The notes under the pieces are model-generated. The model was not told the DNA's origin, did no database searches, and was given only the letters and a program-made list of their open reading frames with translations. DNA of 64,000 nucleotides from NCBI GenBank assembly GCA_038251405.1, contig JBBSBH010000024.1, positions 1 to 64,000 on the forward strand, written 5' to 3'. The stretch comes from JADJLQ01 sp038251405 (GTDB taxonomy: Bacteria > Bacteroidota > Bacteroidia > Chitinophagales > Saprospiraceae). Shown here piece by piece: positions 44,358 through 52,861 of the stretch (position 1 is its first letter; each line of letters begins with the position of its first letter). A program made the position numbers and the translations under genes.

Positions 44358-45317
44358 GGCTGTATAAAATTCTTTCATAGTGCTTCCACTTGCTCTTACT
44401 TGTTGCGGAACTAAACTATTAGCACTTTGACCAGGTACTGTATTGATTTCCAGCATATAAGCTTTGTCTTCTTCTTGATTGTATATAAAATCAATTCTTA
44501 CTACCCCTTTACAATCAAACAAATGGTAAAGCTGTTTTGCTTGAGATTCTATCAAAGATTGAACATGCCTGGTGATGGGTGCAGGTGTGATTTCTTCAGC
44601 CATCCCTTTGATATATTTGGCTTCATAATCGAAAAAGTCTGTTTTGCTTCGTATTTCTGTGATAGGCAAAACCTTGATTTCATTTTGGTTTTTATATAGT
44701 CCTATAGTTAATTCCGTTCCCGTGATGCATTCTTCGATGAGCACCTGATCATCTTCTTTGAATGCTTTTGTAATAGCAGGTAAAAGGCTATTTTCCACCA
44801 TCACTTTTGACATTCCAATGCTCGAGCCGCCATTATTTGGTTTGACAAAAACAGGCAATTTTAATTGGCTAAAGACGGCTGCTATATCTATGTGGTCATT
44901 CTTAAAAAAAAGCAATGACTTCGCCACAGGAATTCCGGAAAATGATGCAACGGCGACGGTGTATCTTTTATTAAATGTAATGGAGGAAGTAGCTACGCCG
45001 CAAGCGGTATATGGAATCTTAAGTAATTCAAAATAACCCTGCAAGATCCCATCTTCGCCAGGGCTTCCATGAATACCAAAAAGTATAGCATCAAAATGCA
45101 ATGATTTTCCTGCCAGAGAAATGGAGAAATTATCTTTATTTATTGGATAGAATTCATCTGGATTTGGATTGTAAAACCAGCCATCTTTCCGAATATCTAT
45201 TCTATATAAATCATACTTGTCTCCATCTACATTGGCTTCTATGGTTTTCGCGCTCTCATAGGAAATCACAGCCTCTCCGGAAAAACCTCCGGTAACAAAA
45301 GCAATTTTCTTCTTCAT
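44334..45317 (-). CDS. ddl: D-alanine--D-alanine ligase
   Basis: A 327-residue ATP-grasp enzyme that makes D-Ala-D-Ala for peptidoglycan. The family motifs are VTGGFSGEAVISYESA at the start, GIHGSPGEDGILQGYFELL, LPVFVKPNNGGSSIGMSKV, VRIDFIYNQEE and MLEINTVPGQSANSLVPQQVRASG. Length and arrangement are normal. It overlaps the DUF3810 gene's 3' end by 24 bp in convergent orientation. Confidence 0.95.
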   Translation of the reverse strand: MKKKIAFVTGGFSGEAVISYESAKTIEANVDGDKYDLYRIDIRKDGWFYNPNPDEFYPINKDNFSISLAGKSLHFDAILFGIHGSPGEDGILQGYFELLKIPYTACGVATSSITFNKRYTVAVASFSGIPVAKSLLFFKNDHIDIAAVFSQLKLPVFVKPNNGGSSIGMSKVMVENSLLPAITKAFKEDDQVLIEECITGTELTIGLYKNQNEIKVLPITEIRSKTDFFDYEAKYIKGMAEEITPAPITRHVQSLIESQAKQLYHLFDCKGVVRIDFIYNQEEDKAYMLEINTVPGQSANSLVPQQVRASGSTMKEFYTALIESCFE

Positions 45318-45362
45318 AGTGTAAAAATAGTTGTTATACAGATTAATAAATAAATTAATATG

Positions 45363-45980
45363 TTAGGCGAGCTGGGAGATGATTTTTTTTATTCCTCTCT
45401 CTAACATTTCAATGGCCAATGGAATATTCCAGTTTTCGGTATTTCTGGGTTCGACATAGTTGGAAATAGCCCTTACCTGAATACAAGGTAAATTTTCAGC
45501 TTTACAAATTGCAAAAAAAGAGGCCCCTTCCATAGTTTCAATTTGAGGATTATACATCTTGATTATCTCTTCAATTTGGTGGACAGAGCCACTAGTTGTA
45601 TTCACAGTGATTGCTTTTACTTTATTTAGTATAAGGTCGATATTGAAATCATTAATGATTGATTCTGCCTCAAATGGGTTTGTTTTATCAGCAAATTTTA
45701 GGTTTGAAAGGTGAATAAAATTGCCCTCGGATGTCATGGCTCCCAGATCTGCAAATCTATCTTCCACTACTTGTACTAATTCACCAATTTTCAGAGAACG
45801 ATCAAAAGCTCCGGCTATGCCGATCTGAATACAGATATCCGGTTTACTCCTGGTCAGTTCTTTTGTTAAATGATAGGCTGACTGTCCAATCCCAGCACCA
45901 TGAACTAATGTAGTGTATCGGGTACTAAACGCTAACTTCGGCATCTCCAGGACAGTAGCTGCACAAATCAAAATCTTCAT
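45363..45980 (-). CDS. mqnB: Futalosine hydrolase
   Basis: A 205-residue nucleoside-phosphorylase-fold enzyme that removes hypoxanthine from futalosine in the alternative menaquinone pathway. It shows VHGAGIGQSAYHLTKEL, CIQIGIAGAFDRSLKIGELV, ETMEGASFFAICKAENLPCIQVRAISNYV with the catalytic M-E-G and R-x-I-S-N pattern. MTA/SAH nucleosidase is the alternative, but the S-N-Y-V-E-x-R-x-x-x-x-W ending is MqnB-like. Menaquinone would feed the electron chain ending in cbb3 oxidase. It overlaps the upstream gene by 4 bp. Confidence 0.88.
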   Translation of the reverse strand: MKILICAATVLEMPKLAFSTRYTTLVHGAGIGQSAYHLTKELTRSKPDICIQIGIAGAFDRSLKIGELVQVVEDRFADLGAMTSEGNFIHLSNLKFADKTNPFEAESIINDFNIDLILNKVKAITVNTTSGSVHQIEEIIKMYNPQIETMEGASFFAICKAENLPCIQVRAISNYVEPRNTENWNIPLAIEMLERGIKKIISQLA

Positions 45981-46825
45981 TCTGCGATTTGTTTAGATTT
46001 TAGAAAATATCTTAAACTAAAAGATGGGGTAAGTCCAATGGACTGATAAAAAGAAAATGTGGCATCTAATTTTAATCGATCCTGCAATAAATATCCAATG
46101 CCTGTGGAGAAGCTGGAAGGGGAGGAGTTTATCCCTGCACCTATATTAAAATCTGTAGTGATTTGATATTGAAAACCAACTTTGCAATTTGCACCAAAAT
46201 TTTCCTGCCTTTCAACCTCGGTAAATAAAGTAACTAATGAAGATATTTTATAAGCTAATCCTGCTAGAGCAGTAGAATGGAGGTATTGAGTTTTAAAGGA
46301 AGAATTTATAATAGATTGATGGAAGGATATTCCAATCAATAAATTATCTAATAGCTGATATTGACTTCCCATGTTGAAGGCGCCTAAAGAAGTACTTTCC
46401 CTTTGAACATTATTAAAACCGATAAATGACCCCGAAGCTCCTAAAGATAATCTTTTAGAAAGTTTCATTCCATATCCTGCTTTGAAAACAGACTGATGGT
46501 ACGCTGTAATTCCATAATATTCGTAATTGATTCCAAAGCCACTCGACTCACTTATTTTGATTCCAGCGAAAATATTAGTTCCTAAAATTCCTGAGCCTGA
46601 AAATTTATTTTCGCCGTTTATAGATATGGAACTGAAAAGTAGATTGGCTAATACAGAGGGATTGCCCGCATAGGACTCTATGGAAGTGCAGGCTACGGTT
46701 TGCCCGCCAATTCCATTCAATTCAGCACTCTTGATATTGTTATAAAAGGGTTGAGAAAATAATGAGTCAATAAGAACGGTAACAAGTGTAATTATCAGAA
46801 AGCTATTAAATTTAATGGGCACCAT
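45977..46825 (-). CDS. Outer-membrane beta-barrel-like protein
   Basis: A 282-residue exported protein (signal peptide ~1-24). The N-terminal part resembles PorV/PorQ-type barrels: GIGGQTVACTSIESYAGNPSVLAN, then alternating amphipathic strands ending SFSLRYFLKSK. It could be an outer-membrane protein of the T9SS-accessory type, but PorV and PorQ are longer, and I cannot assign it. It is translationally coupled to mqnB (ATGA overlap). Confidence 0.65.
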   Translation of the reverse strand: MVPIKFNSFLIITLVTVLIDSLFSQPFYNNIKSAELNGIGGQTVACTSIESYAGNPSVLANLLFSSISINGENKFSGSGILGTNIFAGIKISESSGFGINYEYYGITAYHQSVFKAGYGMKLSKRLSLGASGSFIGFNNVQRESTSLGAFNMGSQYQLLDNLLIGISFHQSIINSSFKTQYLHSTALAGLAYKISSLVTLFTEVERQENFGANCKVGFQYQITTDFNIGAGINSSPSSFSTGIGYLLQDRLKLDATFSFYQSIGLTPSFSLRYFLKSKQIAE

Positions 46826-46923
46826 GAAGTATACAAATGTATTTTGTTTTTTACTTTTTCACTAATGCTCCATATTAATTTAATTTTTTGCGTATAGACA
46901 GTATACTTTTGTTGGTAAACAAT

Positions 46924-47856
46924 ATGGCTAGATTTCGGTCAAATCATTCATCTCCTGGCTCTAAAGGAATACCATTTCTTTTTAAAATAGTCATTTATGG
47001 TGTGATTTTAATTGTATTTCTTTTGAAACTTTTGAAATTTTTTAAGGCGTATGAATTGAAACAAAGAGAAATGCCTGTTATTGAATCCACGAAAACGATA
47101 CCGATAAATAACAAGGCTGGCACTACCGGCATTGATCTTCCCAGTCAATCCACACAAGCTATATTGGTCAAACATCAATATTTTACACTTTCATACTCTG
47201 AGCCCAACGAACAAGCAGAGTGGGTAAGCTATACCTTAACCAGAGATCAACTCAATTTGCCTAAAGTTGGCCGCTTTGATTATTTTTCTCCTGATTATTC
47301 CATTAAAACAAAATCAGCACTCCATCGCGATTATACTGGCTCAGGATATACCAGGGGGCATCTGGCTCCAGCGGCGGACATGGCTTTCGATCAAAAAGCT
47401 GAGGAGGAATGTTTTTTTATGAGTAATATTTCACCACAAGACAAATATTTCAATCAGGGCATTTGGAGAGAGTTAGAAGAAAGCATTCGGGATTGGGCCC
47501 GCCAATATAAAAGCTTGTTTATTGTGACAGGGCCCGTCTTATCACAAGGGATAATAAAAAAAATTGGAGAGAACAGAGTGAGTGTACCTTCTTATTTTTA
47601 TAAAGTAGTACTGGATACTTTGAGTGAGCATCAAAAAGCGGTGGGTTTTATAATAAAAAATAGCATCAGTGATCAGCCACTTGAAACGTATATGGTCACT
47701 ATTGATAGTGTAGAGACGCTTACTAAATTGGACTTCTTCAACGCTATTAATAAAAATCAAAAGATTGAAAAGACAGAACATGACTTTAATAAAACGGATT
47801 GGCCATTTCGATCAGATAGATTTCACAAAAGAGTAGAGGGGTGGAACAAAAATTAA
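46924..47856 (+). CDS. Membrane-anchored DNA/RNA non-specific endonuclease
   Basis: I start this at ATG 46924 (MARFRSN); the frame extends to a TTG at 46888. The 310 residues have an N-terminal membrane helix (about residues 13-36) and a beta-beta-alpha metal nuclease domain with YTRGHLAPAADMAF (the R-G-H motif, catalytic His) and SNISPQDKYFNQGIWRELEE (metal-binding Asn). This is the Serratia nuclease/NUC family. The enzyme probably faces the periplasm, where it would degrade incoming nucleic acid. Divergent from the barrel gene. Confidence 0.9.
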   Translation: MARFRSNHSSPGSKGIPFLFKIVIYGVILIVFLLKLLKFFKAYELKQREMPVIESTKTIPINNKAGTTGIDLPSQSTQAILVKHQYFTLSYSEPNEQAEWVSYTLTRDQLNLPKVGRFDYFSPDYSIKTKSALHRDYTGSGYTRGHLAPAADMAFDQKAEEECFFMSNISPQDKYFNQGIWRELEESIRDWARQYKSLFIVTGPVLSQGIIKKIGENRVSVPSYFYKVVLDTLSEHQKAVGFIIKNSISDQPLETYMVTIDSVETLTKLDFFNAINKNQKIEKTEHDFNKTDWPFRSDRFHKRVEGWNKN

Positions 47857-47857
47857 A

Positions 47858-47886
47858 AAAGGAATAAAGTACTACCTTATTCCTTT
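47858..47886. terminator. Bidirectional terminator between nuclease and histone-like genes
   Basis: AAAGGAATAA (47858-47867) and TTATTCCTTT (47877-47886) are perfect 10-bp inverted arms with a 9-base loop, with A and T runs on the outside. Confidence 0.7.
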
Positions 47887-47942
47887 AAATTTCAGATATC
47901 TTAAAATAGATACCTAAGTGCTCTTCAATAAATCTATTGAAA

Positions 47943-48206
47943 TTATTTAGCTGCTTTTTTAGGAGCTGCTTTTTTAGGAGCTGCTGCTTTTTTAGGAGCT
48001 GCTGCTTTTTTGGGAGCCGCCGCTTTTTTAGGAGCTGCTGCTTTTTTAGGAGCTGCTTTCTTAGCCGCTACTTTAGGAGCTGCTTTCTTAGCTGCTGCTT
48101 TGGGAGCTGCTTTCTTAGCTGCTGGTTTCGTTACTTTTTTAGTAACTGCTTTCGCTTTTACTGCTACTTTAGTTTTCGCAGGTTTTGCTGTCTTTTTACT
48201 TGCCAT
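47943..48206 (-). CDS. Histone H1-like lysine/alanine-rich DNA-binding protein
   Basis: I start this at ATG 48206 (MASKKTAKPAKTK); the frame continues upstream, but that part is AT-rich and unlike the rest. The 87 residues are almost only Lys, Ala, Pro, Val and Thr, with repeats of AAAPKK in the C-terminal half. This is the composition of eukaryotic H1 tails and of chlamydial Hc1/Hc2-like and Bacteroidota H1-like proteins, which compact DNA. It probably binds the nucleoid without sequence specificity. Divergent from the HerA-like ATPase across 163 bp. Confidence 0.8.
   Translation of the reverse strand: MASKKTAKPAKTKVAVKAKAVTKKVTKPAAKKAAPKAAAKKAAPKVAAKKAAPKKAAAPKKAAAPKKAAAPKKAAAPKKAAPKKAAK
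47946..48123. repeat. Imperfect 15/18-bp tandem repeats in the histone-like gene
   Basis: Successive GGAGCTGCT...TTTTTTA units of 15 or 18 bases encode KKAAP or KKAAAP. Neighbouring copies differ by at most a few bases, so slippage could change the copy number without breaking the frame. Confidence 0.75.
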
Positions 48207-48369
48207 GATATTAAAAAGTTTAGTGAATAATTTATCAAATATATAATTATTTATCATATTAAAGAAAATTTTAATAAAATATTTTGTAATACATATTTTT
48301 TGCTTTTGCTTTTTGATCAAGTAAAATCAATAAGTTTGTATCCAATTAAAATAGAAAAATTTATCAGAC

Positions 48370-49926
48370 ATGAGTGACCAATCGTTATCATTTGTAGAGA
48401 ATATCAAGAACGGATATCAGTTCAAAGGCGAATCCATCATATTGGGTACAGCTATGTTGAATAAAGAAATATCAAAGGATTTATTTATTAGATTGCCATT
48501 AAGTACCCTGAACAGGCACGGTTTGATTGCAGGTGCTACAGGTACTGGTAAAACAAAATCATTGCAGTTGTTTGCTGAAAATTTATCAGCGCATGGCGTC
48601 CCTTGTTTACTAATGGATATTAAAGGCGATTTGAGTGGAATTGCTTTACCTGGAGAGGCTAATACAAAGATTTTAGATCGGGCGAATCATATAAATATCC
48701 CTTTTATTCCTTCAGGTAATGCGGTGGAATTTTTGAGTCTATCCAACGAAAAAGGAGTGCAATTAAGAGCGACTGTCTCTGAATTTGGTCCAGTGTTGTT
48801 CTCAAAAATTTTGAACCTGAATGAAACTCAAGGTGGTGTAATGGCTTTGATATTTAAGTATTGCGATGATAATAATCTGCCTCTGTTGGATTTGGATGAT
48901 GTAAAAAAAGTTCTTACCTATTTATCCAATGAAGGGAAAGAAGCAATAGAAAAAGAATATGGCAGGCTTTCTACAGCATCCGTAGGCACTATTATTAGAA
49001 ATATTGTAGAACTGGAGCAGCAAGGTGCCGAACAGTTTTTTGGAGAACGATCATTTGATGTGCAGGATTTGCTTAGAAAAGATCAACATGGTAATGGTAT
49101 GATTTCCATATTAAGATTGACAGATATTCAGAACAGACCAAAACTATTTGCAAGTTTTATGCTTCAAATGATGGCAGAGATATATGCTTCATTTCCAGAA
49201 GAGGGTGACCTTGATAAACCAAAGCTTTGTGTTTTTATTGATGAAGCACATTTGATTTTTGAAGACGCTACAAATGCCTTATTAGACCAGATTCAAACCA
49301 TTATTAAATTGATTCGATCAAAGGGAGTAGGGATCTATTTTATTACTCAAAATCCTACTGATGTTCCGTCCACTGTATTAAGTCAATTAGGTTTAAAAAT
49401 CCAACATGCTTTGAGAGCATTTACTGCTAATGACAGGAAGATAATAAAAACGGCTGCTGAAAATTATCCACTCACTGATTATTATGATGTTGATCAAATG
49501 TTGACTGAACTTGGAATAGGTGAAGCTTTTGTAACTGCGCTTAATGAAAAAGGAATTCCAACTCCACTGGTACATGTGATGATGCGACCTCCGGCGTCTC
49601 GAATGGACATACTTACATCGGGAGAGATAGATGCTATCATTAAAAAATCTGAAATTATAGAATTCTATAATGAGCGAATAAATAGGGAAAGTGCCTATGA
49701 AATTTTGTCTGAGGTTTTACATGAAGCTGGAAATAAAAACCCAGTACAATCTACTCCAAGGCAGCCTCAAGAAAAAAGCACATTTGATAAAATATTGGGT
49801 AGCACTGTAACCAGGCAAGTAGGCAGAACAATCGCCAGAGAAGTCACCAGAGGAATATTAGGAGTATTGGGAGTGCGCACTACGGTCAATAGCAGGAAAA
49901 AGTCAACAGGCTGGAAATGGTTTTAG
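48370..49926 (+). CDS. DUF853 HerA/FtsK-like ATPase
   Basis: A 518-residue cytosolic ATPase. Walker A is GATGTGKTKS (~residue 57), Walker B LCVFIDEAHLIF (~287) and the sensor-like region YFITQNPTDVPSTVLSQLG (~325), matching the YjgR/DUF853 family of HerA-like proteins. The C-terminal tail is basic (VTRQVGRTIAREVTRG), which could contact DNA. Its function in any organism is poorly known; relatives of HerA pump DNA. Divergent from the histone-like gene. Confidence 0.9.
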   Translation: MSDQSLSFVENIKNGYQFKGESIILGTAMLNKEISKDLFIRLPLSTLNRHGLIAGATGTGKTKSLQLFAENLSAHGVPCLLMDIKGDLSGIALPGEANTKILDRANHINIPFIPSGNAVEFLSLSNEKGVQLRATVSEFGPVLFSKILNLNETQGGVMALIFKYCDDNNLPLLDLDDVKKVLTYLSNEGKEAIEKEYGRLSTASVGTIIRNIVELEQQGAEQFFGERSFDVQDLLRKDQHGNGMISILRLTDIQNRPKLFASFMLQMMAEIYASFPEEGDLDKPKLCVFIDEAHLIFEDATNALLDQIQTIIKLIRSKGVGIYFITQNPTDVPSTVLSQLGLKIQHALRAFTANDRKIIKTAAENYPLTDYYDVDQMLTELGIGEAFVTALNEKGIPTPLVHVMMRPPASRMDILTSGEIDAIIKKSEIIEFYNERINRESAYEILSEVLHEAGNKNPVQSTPRQPQEKSTFDKILGSTVTRQVGRTIAREVTRGILGVLGVRTTVNSRKKSTGWKWF

Positions 49927-49933
49927 GAAAGAT

Positions 49934-50542
49934 CTAGTTTTTCTTCTTGATCATTTCGATATTAGATTTCTCCATTTGCATCATAGGATCAATCCTAGGC
50001 TTCGAATTAGTGGGCTTGAAATGCTCAACAAAGTCATTCCAGGGCGTGGACTTATATAGATCGTTCGCAAAATAAAACATTATTTTTTCCAGATCATCTA
50101 CTGTTTGATACCCTTGAATAGGTTGAATAATTTGGTTTTCTTCATCTAAAAACACCAAGGTAGGAAATCCAAGGTCTCCTAAACTTAATGTAATTGCCAA
50201 TTCGTGAAAACCACTGGGATCCAATTTAAATGTCTCGTTATTAAACTTGATGTCTTTTTTGTATTGAGCATTAAATCGGACAGGATAGAAATTTTCATTT
50301 AGATAATGTGAAATAAATTCATTTTGGAAAGTAGAAATATCCATTTTTCTGCACCATCCACAATTGTCAGTGAAAAGGTCAACCATTATTTTTTTTGGAG
50401 TCTTTCTCTCATTTTGATCTTGAGTTACTTGCTCAAATGACATCCATCTAATTTTAGGAGCTGCTAGATTTTGAGTGTTACCAAGAACTGCCCAAAAACA
50501 AAAAAAGCTAATACAAACTGGTTTAATTCTAATAGTTATCAT
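49934..50542 (-). CDS. Secreted thioredoxin-fold protein
   Basis: I start this at ATG 50542 because it gives a signal peptide (to ~residue 23, VLGNTQN); the frame extends 13 residues further up. The thioredoxin domain holds VDLFTDNCGWCRKMD, a CxxC active site of the DUF255/SoxW-like type, and a cis-Pro GFPTLVFLDEE. It probably works as a periplasmic oxidoreductase, for example in cytochrome maturation or disulfide control; the partner is unknown. It converges on the HerA-like gene with 7 bp between stops. Confidence 0.85.
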   Translation of the reverse strand: MITIRIKPVCISFFCFWAVLGNTQNLAAPKIRWMSFEQVTQDQNERKTPKKIMVDLFTDNCGWCRKMDISTFQNEFISHYLNENFYPVRFNAQYKKDIKFNNETFKLDPSGFHELAITLSLGDLGFPTLVFLDEENQIIQPIQGYQTVDDLEKIMFYFANDLYKSTPWNDFVEHFKPTNSKPRIDPMMQMEKSNIEMIKKKN

Positions 50543-50697
50543 TAAGCGGTACCTATCTTCGATTCTCAAAAGTACTATCATATGAACAAACTATTACATG
50601 ACTAAGGTACTGGAAGTATAGTTTTAAAATAAATTTAACGCTTTGGTTAATTTGTTCTGTGCAACTCGCAGGCACATTTGGTAAATTCCTGGCTGCC

Positions 50698-51726
50698 CTA
50701 AGGTTTTATTTTAGTATAAATAGATAAAAGATCTGAACCAACTTCGAAATTTGATGTGAGAATGCCTGTGGTGTGTGGTGCTTTTACCCCATTATTAAGC
50801 ATTTGCTTTGACTGGGTGCACCACATTTCATCCCATAGATCCATATCCATAAAGCTTTGGAGGGTCTTTGCCCCACCTTCCACTAATACAGATGCAATAC
50901 CTTTTATTAAAAACCAATTGACCAATTCATCAAGGTTTTCAATCCAAGGTATGATTTTTACATTGGGATGGCTTTTCATATCTGTCTTCTCTGTTACCAA
51001 CCAGGTAGGATGACCATCTGTAAATATGGTGTAATGACTGGGAATTTTTCTTTTCCTATCCAAAATGATTCTAATTGGATTGGAACCAAAATAATGTCTA
51101 TTGGTAAGTGAAGGGTCATCTACTATAGCCGTATTCGTTCCAATTAATATAGCGTCTACCTGATGCCTTATTTTATGCACCACTACTTGAGACCAGTCAT
51201 TGGATATTTTTACCTGATGGTCTCTATTTCCAATATAGCCATCAGCTGTACACGCGAACTTTAAAATAATGTAAGGCTGCTCTTGAATAATGTTCTTAAT
51301 GAACACTTTATTTAATTTTTCAGCTTCATGCTTTAAAATATTAAGAACTACTTCAACACCATTTTCTCTTAATTGCTCAATCCCTTTGCCATTGATTGCT
51401 GGATTGGGATCGAGCATGGAGATCACCACTTTTTTAATCTTTTGTTTAATAATTTCATTCACACAAGGAGGCGTCTTTCCATAAATGCAACAGGGTTCCA
51501 GATTGACATAAATAGTGCTTTCAGGTATTCGTTTAAAATCATGAATGGAGACTGAATTTATTGCTTCGATTTCTGCATGAGCTTCACCATAGGCTGTGTG
51601 ATATCCTTCTCCAATAATACGGCCATCATGAACTATTACTGCTCCTACCAAGGGATTAGTTTTAGTATAGCCCAACCCGAGTCTGGCTAATTGAAAACAT
51701 CTCTTGATATAAAGATCATGGCTCAT
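50698..51726 (-). CDS. ribD: Bifunctional riboflavin deaminase/reductase RibD
   Basis: A 342-residue fusion carrying out two steps of riboflavin synthesis. The N-terminal deaminase has the zinc ligands in EAHAEIEAI and NLEPCCIYGKTPPCVN. The C-terminal reductase (from ~150) has LKFACTADGYIGN, ILIGTNTAIVDDPSLTNRH and SVLVEGGAKTLQSF. Residues and length are complete. It lies 4 bp after the cysteine desulfurase on the same strand; a functional link is not evident. The rest of the rib genes are elsewhere. Confidence 0.95.
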   Translation of the reverse strand: MSHDLYIKRCFQLARLGLGYTKTNPLVGAVIVHDGRIIGEGYHTAYGEAHAEIEAINSVSIHDFKRIPESTIYVNLEPCCIYGKTPPCVNEIIKQKIKKVVISMLDPNPAINGKGIEQLRENGVEVVLNILKHEAEKLNKVFIKNIIQEQPYIILKFACTADGYIGNRDHQVKISNDWSQVVVHKIRHQVDAILIGTNTAIVDDPSLTNRHYFGSNPIRIILDRKRKIPSHYTIFTDGHPTWLVTEKTDMKSHPNVKIIPWIENLDELVNWFLIKGIASVLVEGGAKTLQSFMDMDLWDEMWCTQSKQMLNNGVKAPHTTGILTSNFEVGSDLLSIYTKIKP

Positions 51727-51730
51727 AAGC

Positions 51731-52861
51731 TCATACTTGATACCAGGATTTTAAAATGGTGCAAATCTTATCAACTTCTTCTATTGAATTGAAATGTGAA
51801 AATGAAAATCGTATTGTTTTTCTCTGCGGAGGATGCAGGATAGCATTCAGTACATGAGACTCTTGTTCTGCACCTGAAACACAGGCACTTCCTCCTGACA
51901 CACTAATTCCTGCCATATCAAATTGTGGTAACAACATATCAGAACGATGACTAGGTGGAAAAGAAACGCTTAATATAGTATACGTTGAATGATCCTGATC
52001 TCCGTTTATTTTAATAGCTGGATTTATTTCCATAAGCTTATTAGCAAAATGTTGTTTTAGCGATTTAATTTCATTAGTTCTACTATCCATTTCAGCTACT
52101 GCCATCTCCAGGGCTTTAGACATGCCCATGATATTATGAATAGATTCCGTACCACCTCGCATATCTCTCTCTTGGCCACCACCGTCAATAAAAGGATTGA
52201 TTTTGTGGCCCTGTTTTATATATAGAATTCCGATGCCTTTTGGACCGTGAAACTTGTGCGCGCTGGCTGCCAAAAAATCAATATGGGTAAGTGATAAATC
52301 CAAGTGAAAATGTCCCAATGATTGAACTGCGTCAGTAAAGAAAGTGGCCTTGTTTTCAAAGCATAGTTTACCAACTTCCTGGATCGGATAAATATTTCCT
52401 ATTTCATTATTGATATGCATTAATGCGACCAATGATTTCTTATCAGAATTCTTTAGCAAATCTTCTAGTTCTTTTAAATCGATTCGTCCCAAATGATCTA
52501 CTTTTAAAAAAATAGTTTCAATCTGAAAATCACGATTCATGGCCTCTATAGAATGTAAAACTGCATGATGCTCTAAAGGAGAAGTAATGATTCTGCTCAC
52601 TCCCAAATCTCGTACAGCACATTTTATTGAAGTATTAATTGATTCAGTTCCACCTGAAGTAAAAAAAATTTCACCAATAGAGGCATGAAGACTTTTAGCT
52701 ATGCTTTTTCTTGCTTCCTCGATTTTAGATCGGGCTGTCCTGCCCTCTTGATGAATCGAGCTTGGATTGCCCATATATTGTACTAATGATTTGCACATTA
52801 TATCTATTACTTCGGGTAATAGTGGCGTGGAGGCGGCATTATCGAAATAAATCCTATCCAT
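51731..52861 (-). CDS. Cysteine desulfurase (IscS/NifS family)
   Basis: A 376-residue PLP enzyme that moves sulfur from cysteine for Fe-S clusters and thio-cofactors. YFDNAASTPLLPEV opens it; SAHKFHGPKGIGILYI holds the PLP lysine, and SGGSACVSGAEQESHVL the persulfide Cys in the short loop typical of group I desulfurases. It overlaps the glmM stop by 8 bp and leads into ribD. Confidence 0.92.
   Translation of the reverse strand: MDRIYFDNAASTPLLPEVIDIMCKSLVQYMGNPSSIHQEGRTARSKIEEARKSIAKSLHASIGEIFFTSGGTESINTSIKCAVRDLGVSRIITSPLEHHAVLHSIEAMNRDFQIETIFLKVDHLGRIDLKELEDLLKNSDKKSLVALMHINNEIGNIYPIQEVGKLCFENKATFFTDAVQSLGHFHLDLSLTHIDFLAASAHKFHGPKGIGILYIKQGHKINPFIDGGGQERDMRGGTESIHNIMGMSKALEMAVAEMDSRTNEIKSLKQHFANKLMEINPAIKINGDQDHSTYTILSVSFPPSHRSDMLLPQFDMAGISVSGGSACVSGAEQESHVLNAILHPPQRKTIRFSFSHFNSIEEVDKICTILKSWYQV

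Noticed and set aside
47946..48123. Possible CRISPR-like or satellite array
   Set aside because: The units are contiguous without spacers and code for lysine/alanine-rich repeats of a histone-like protein.
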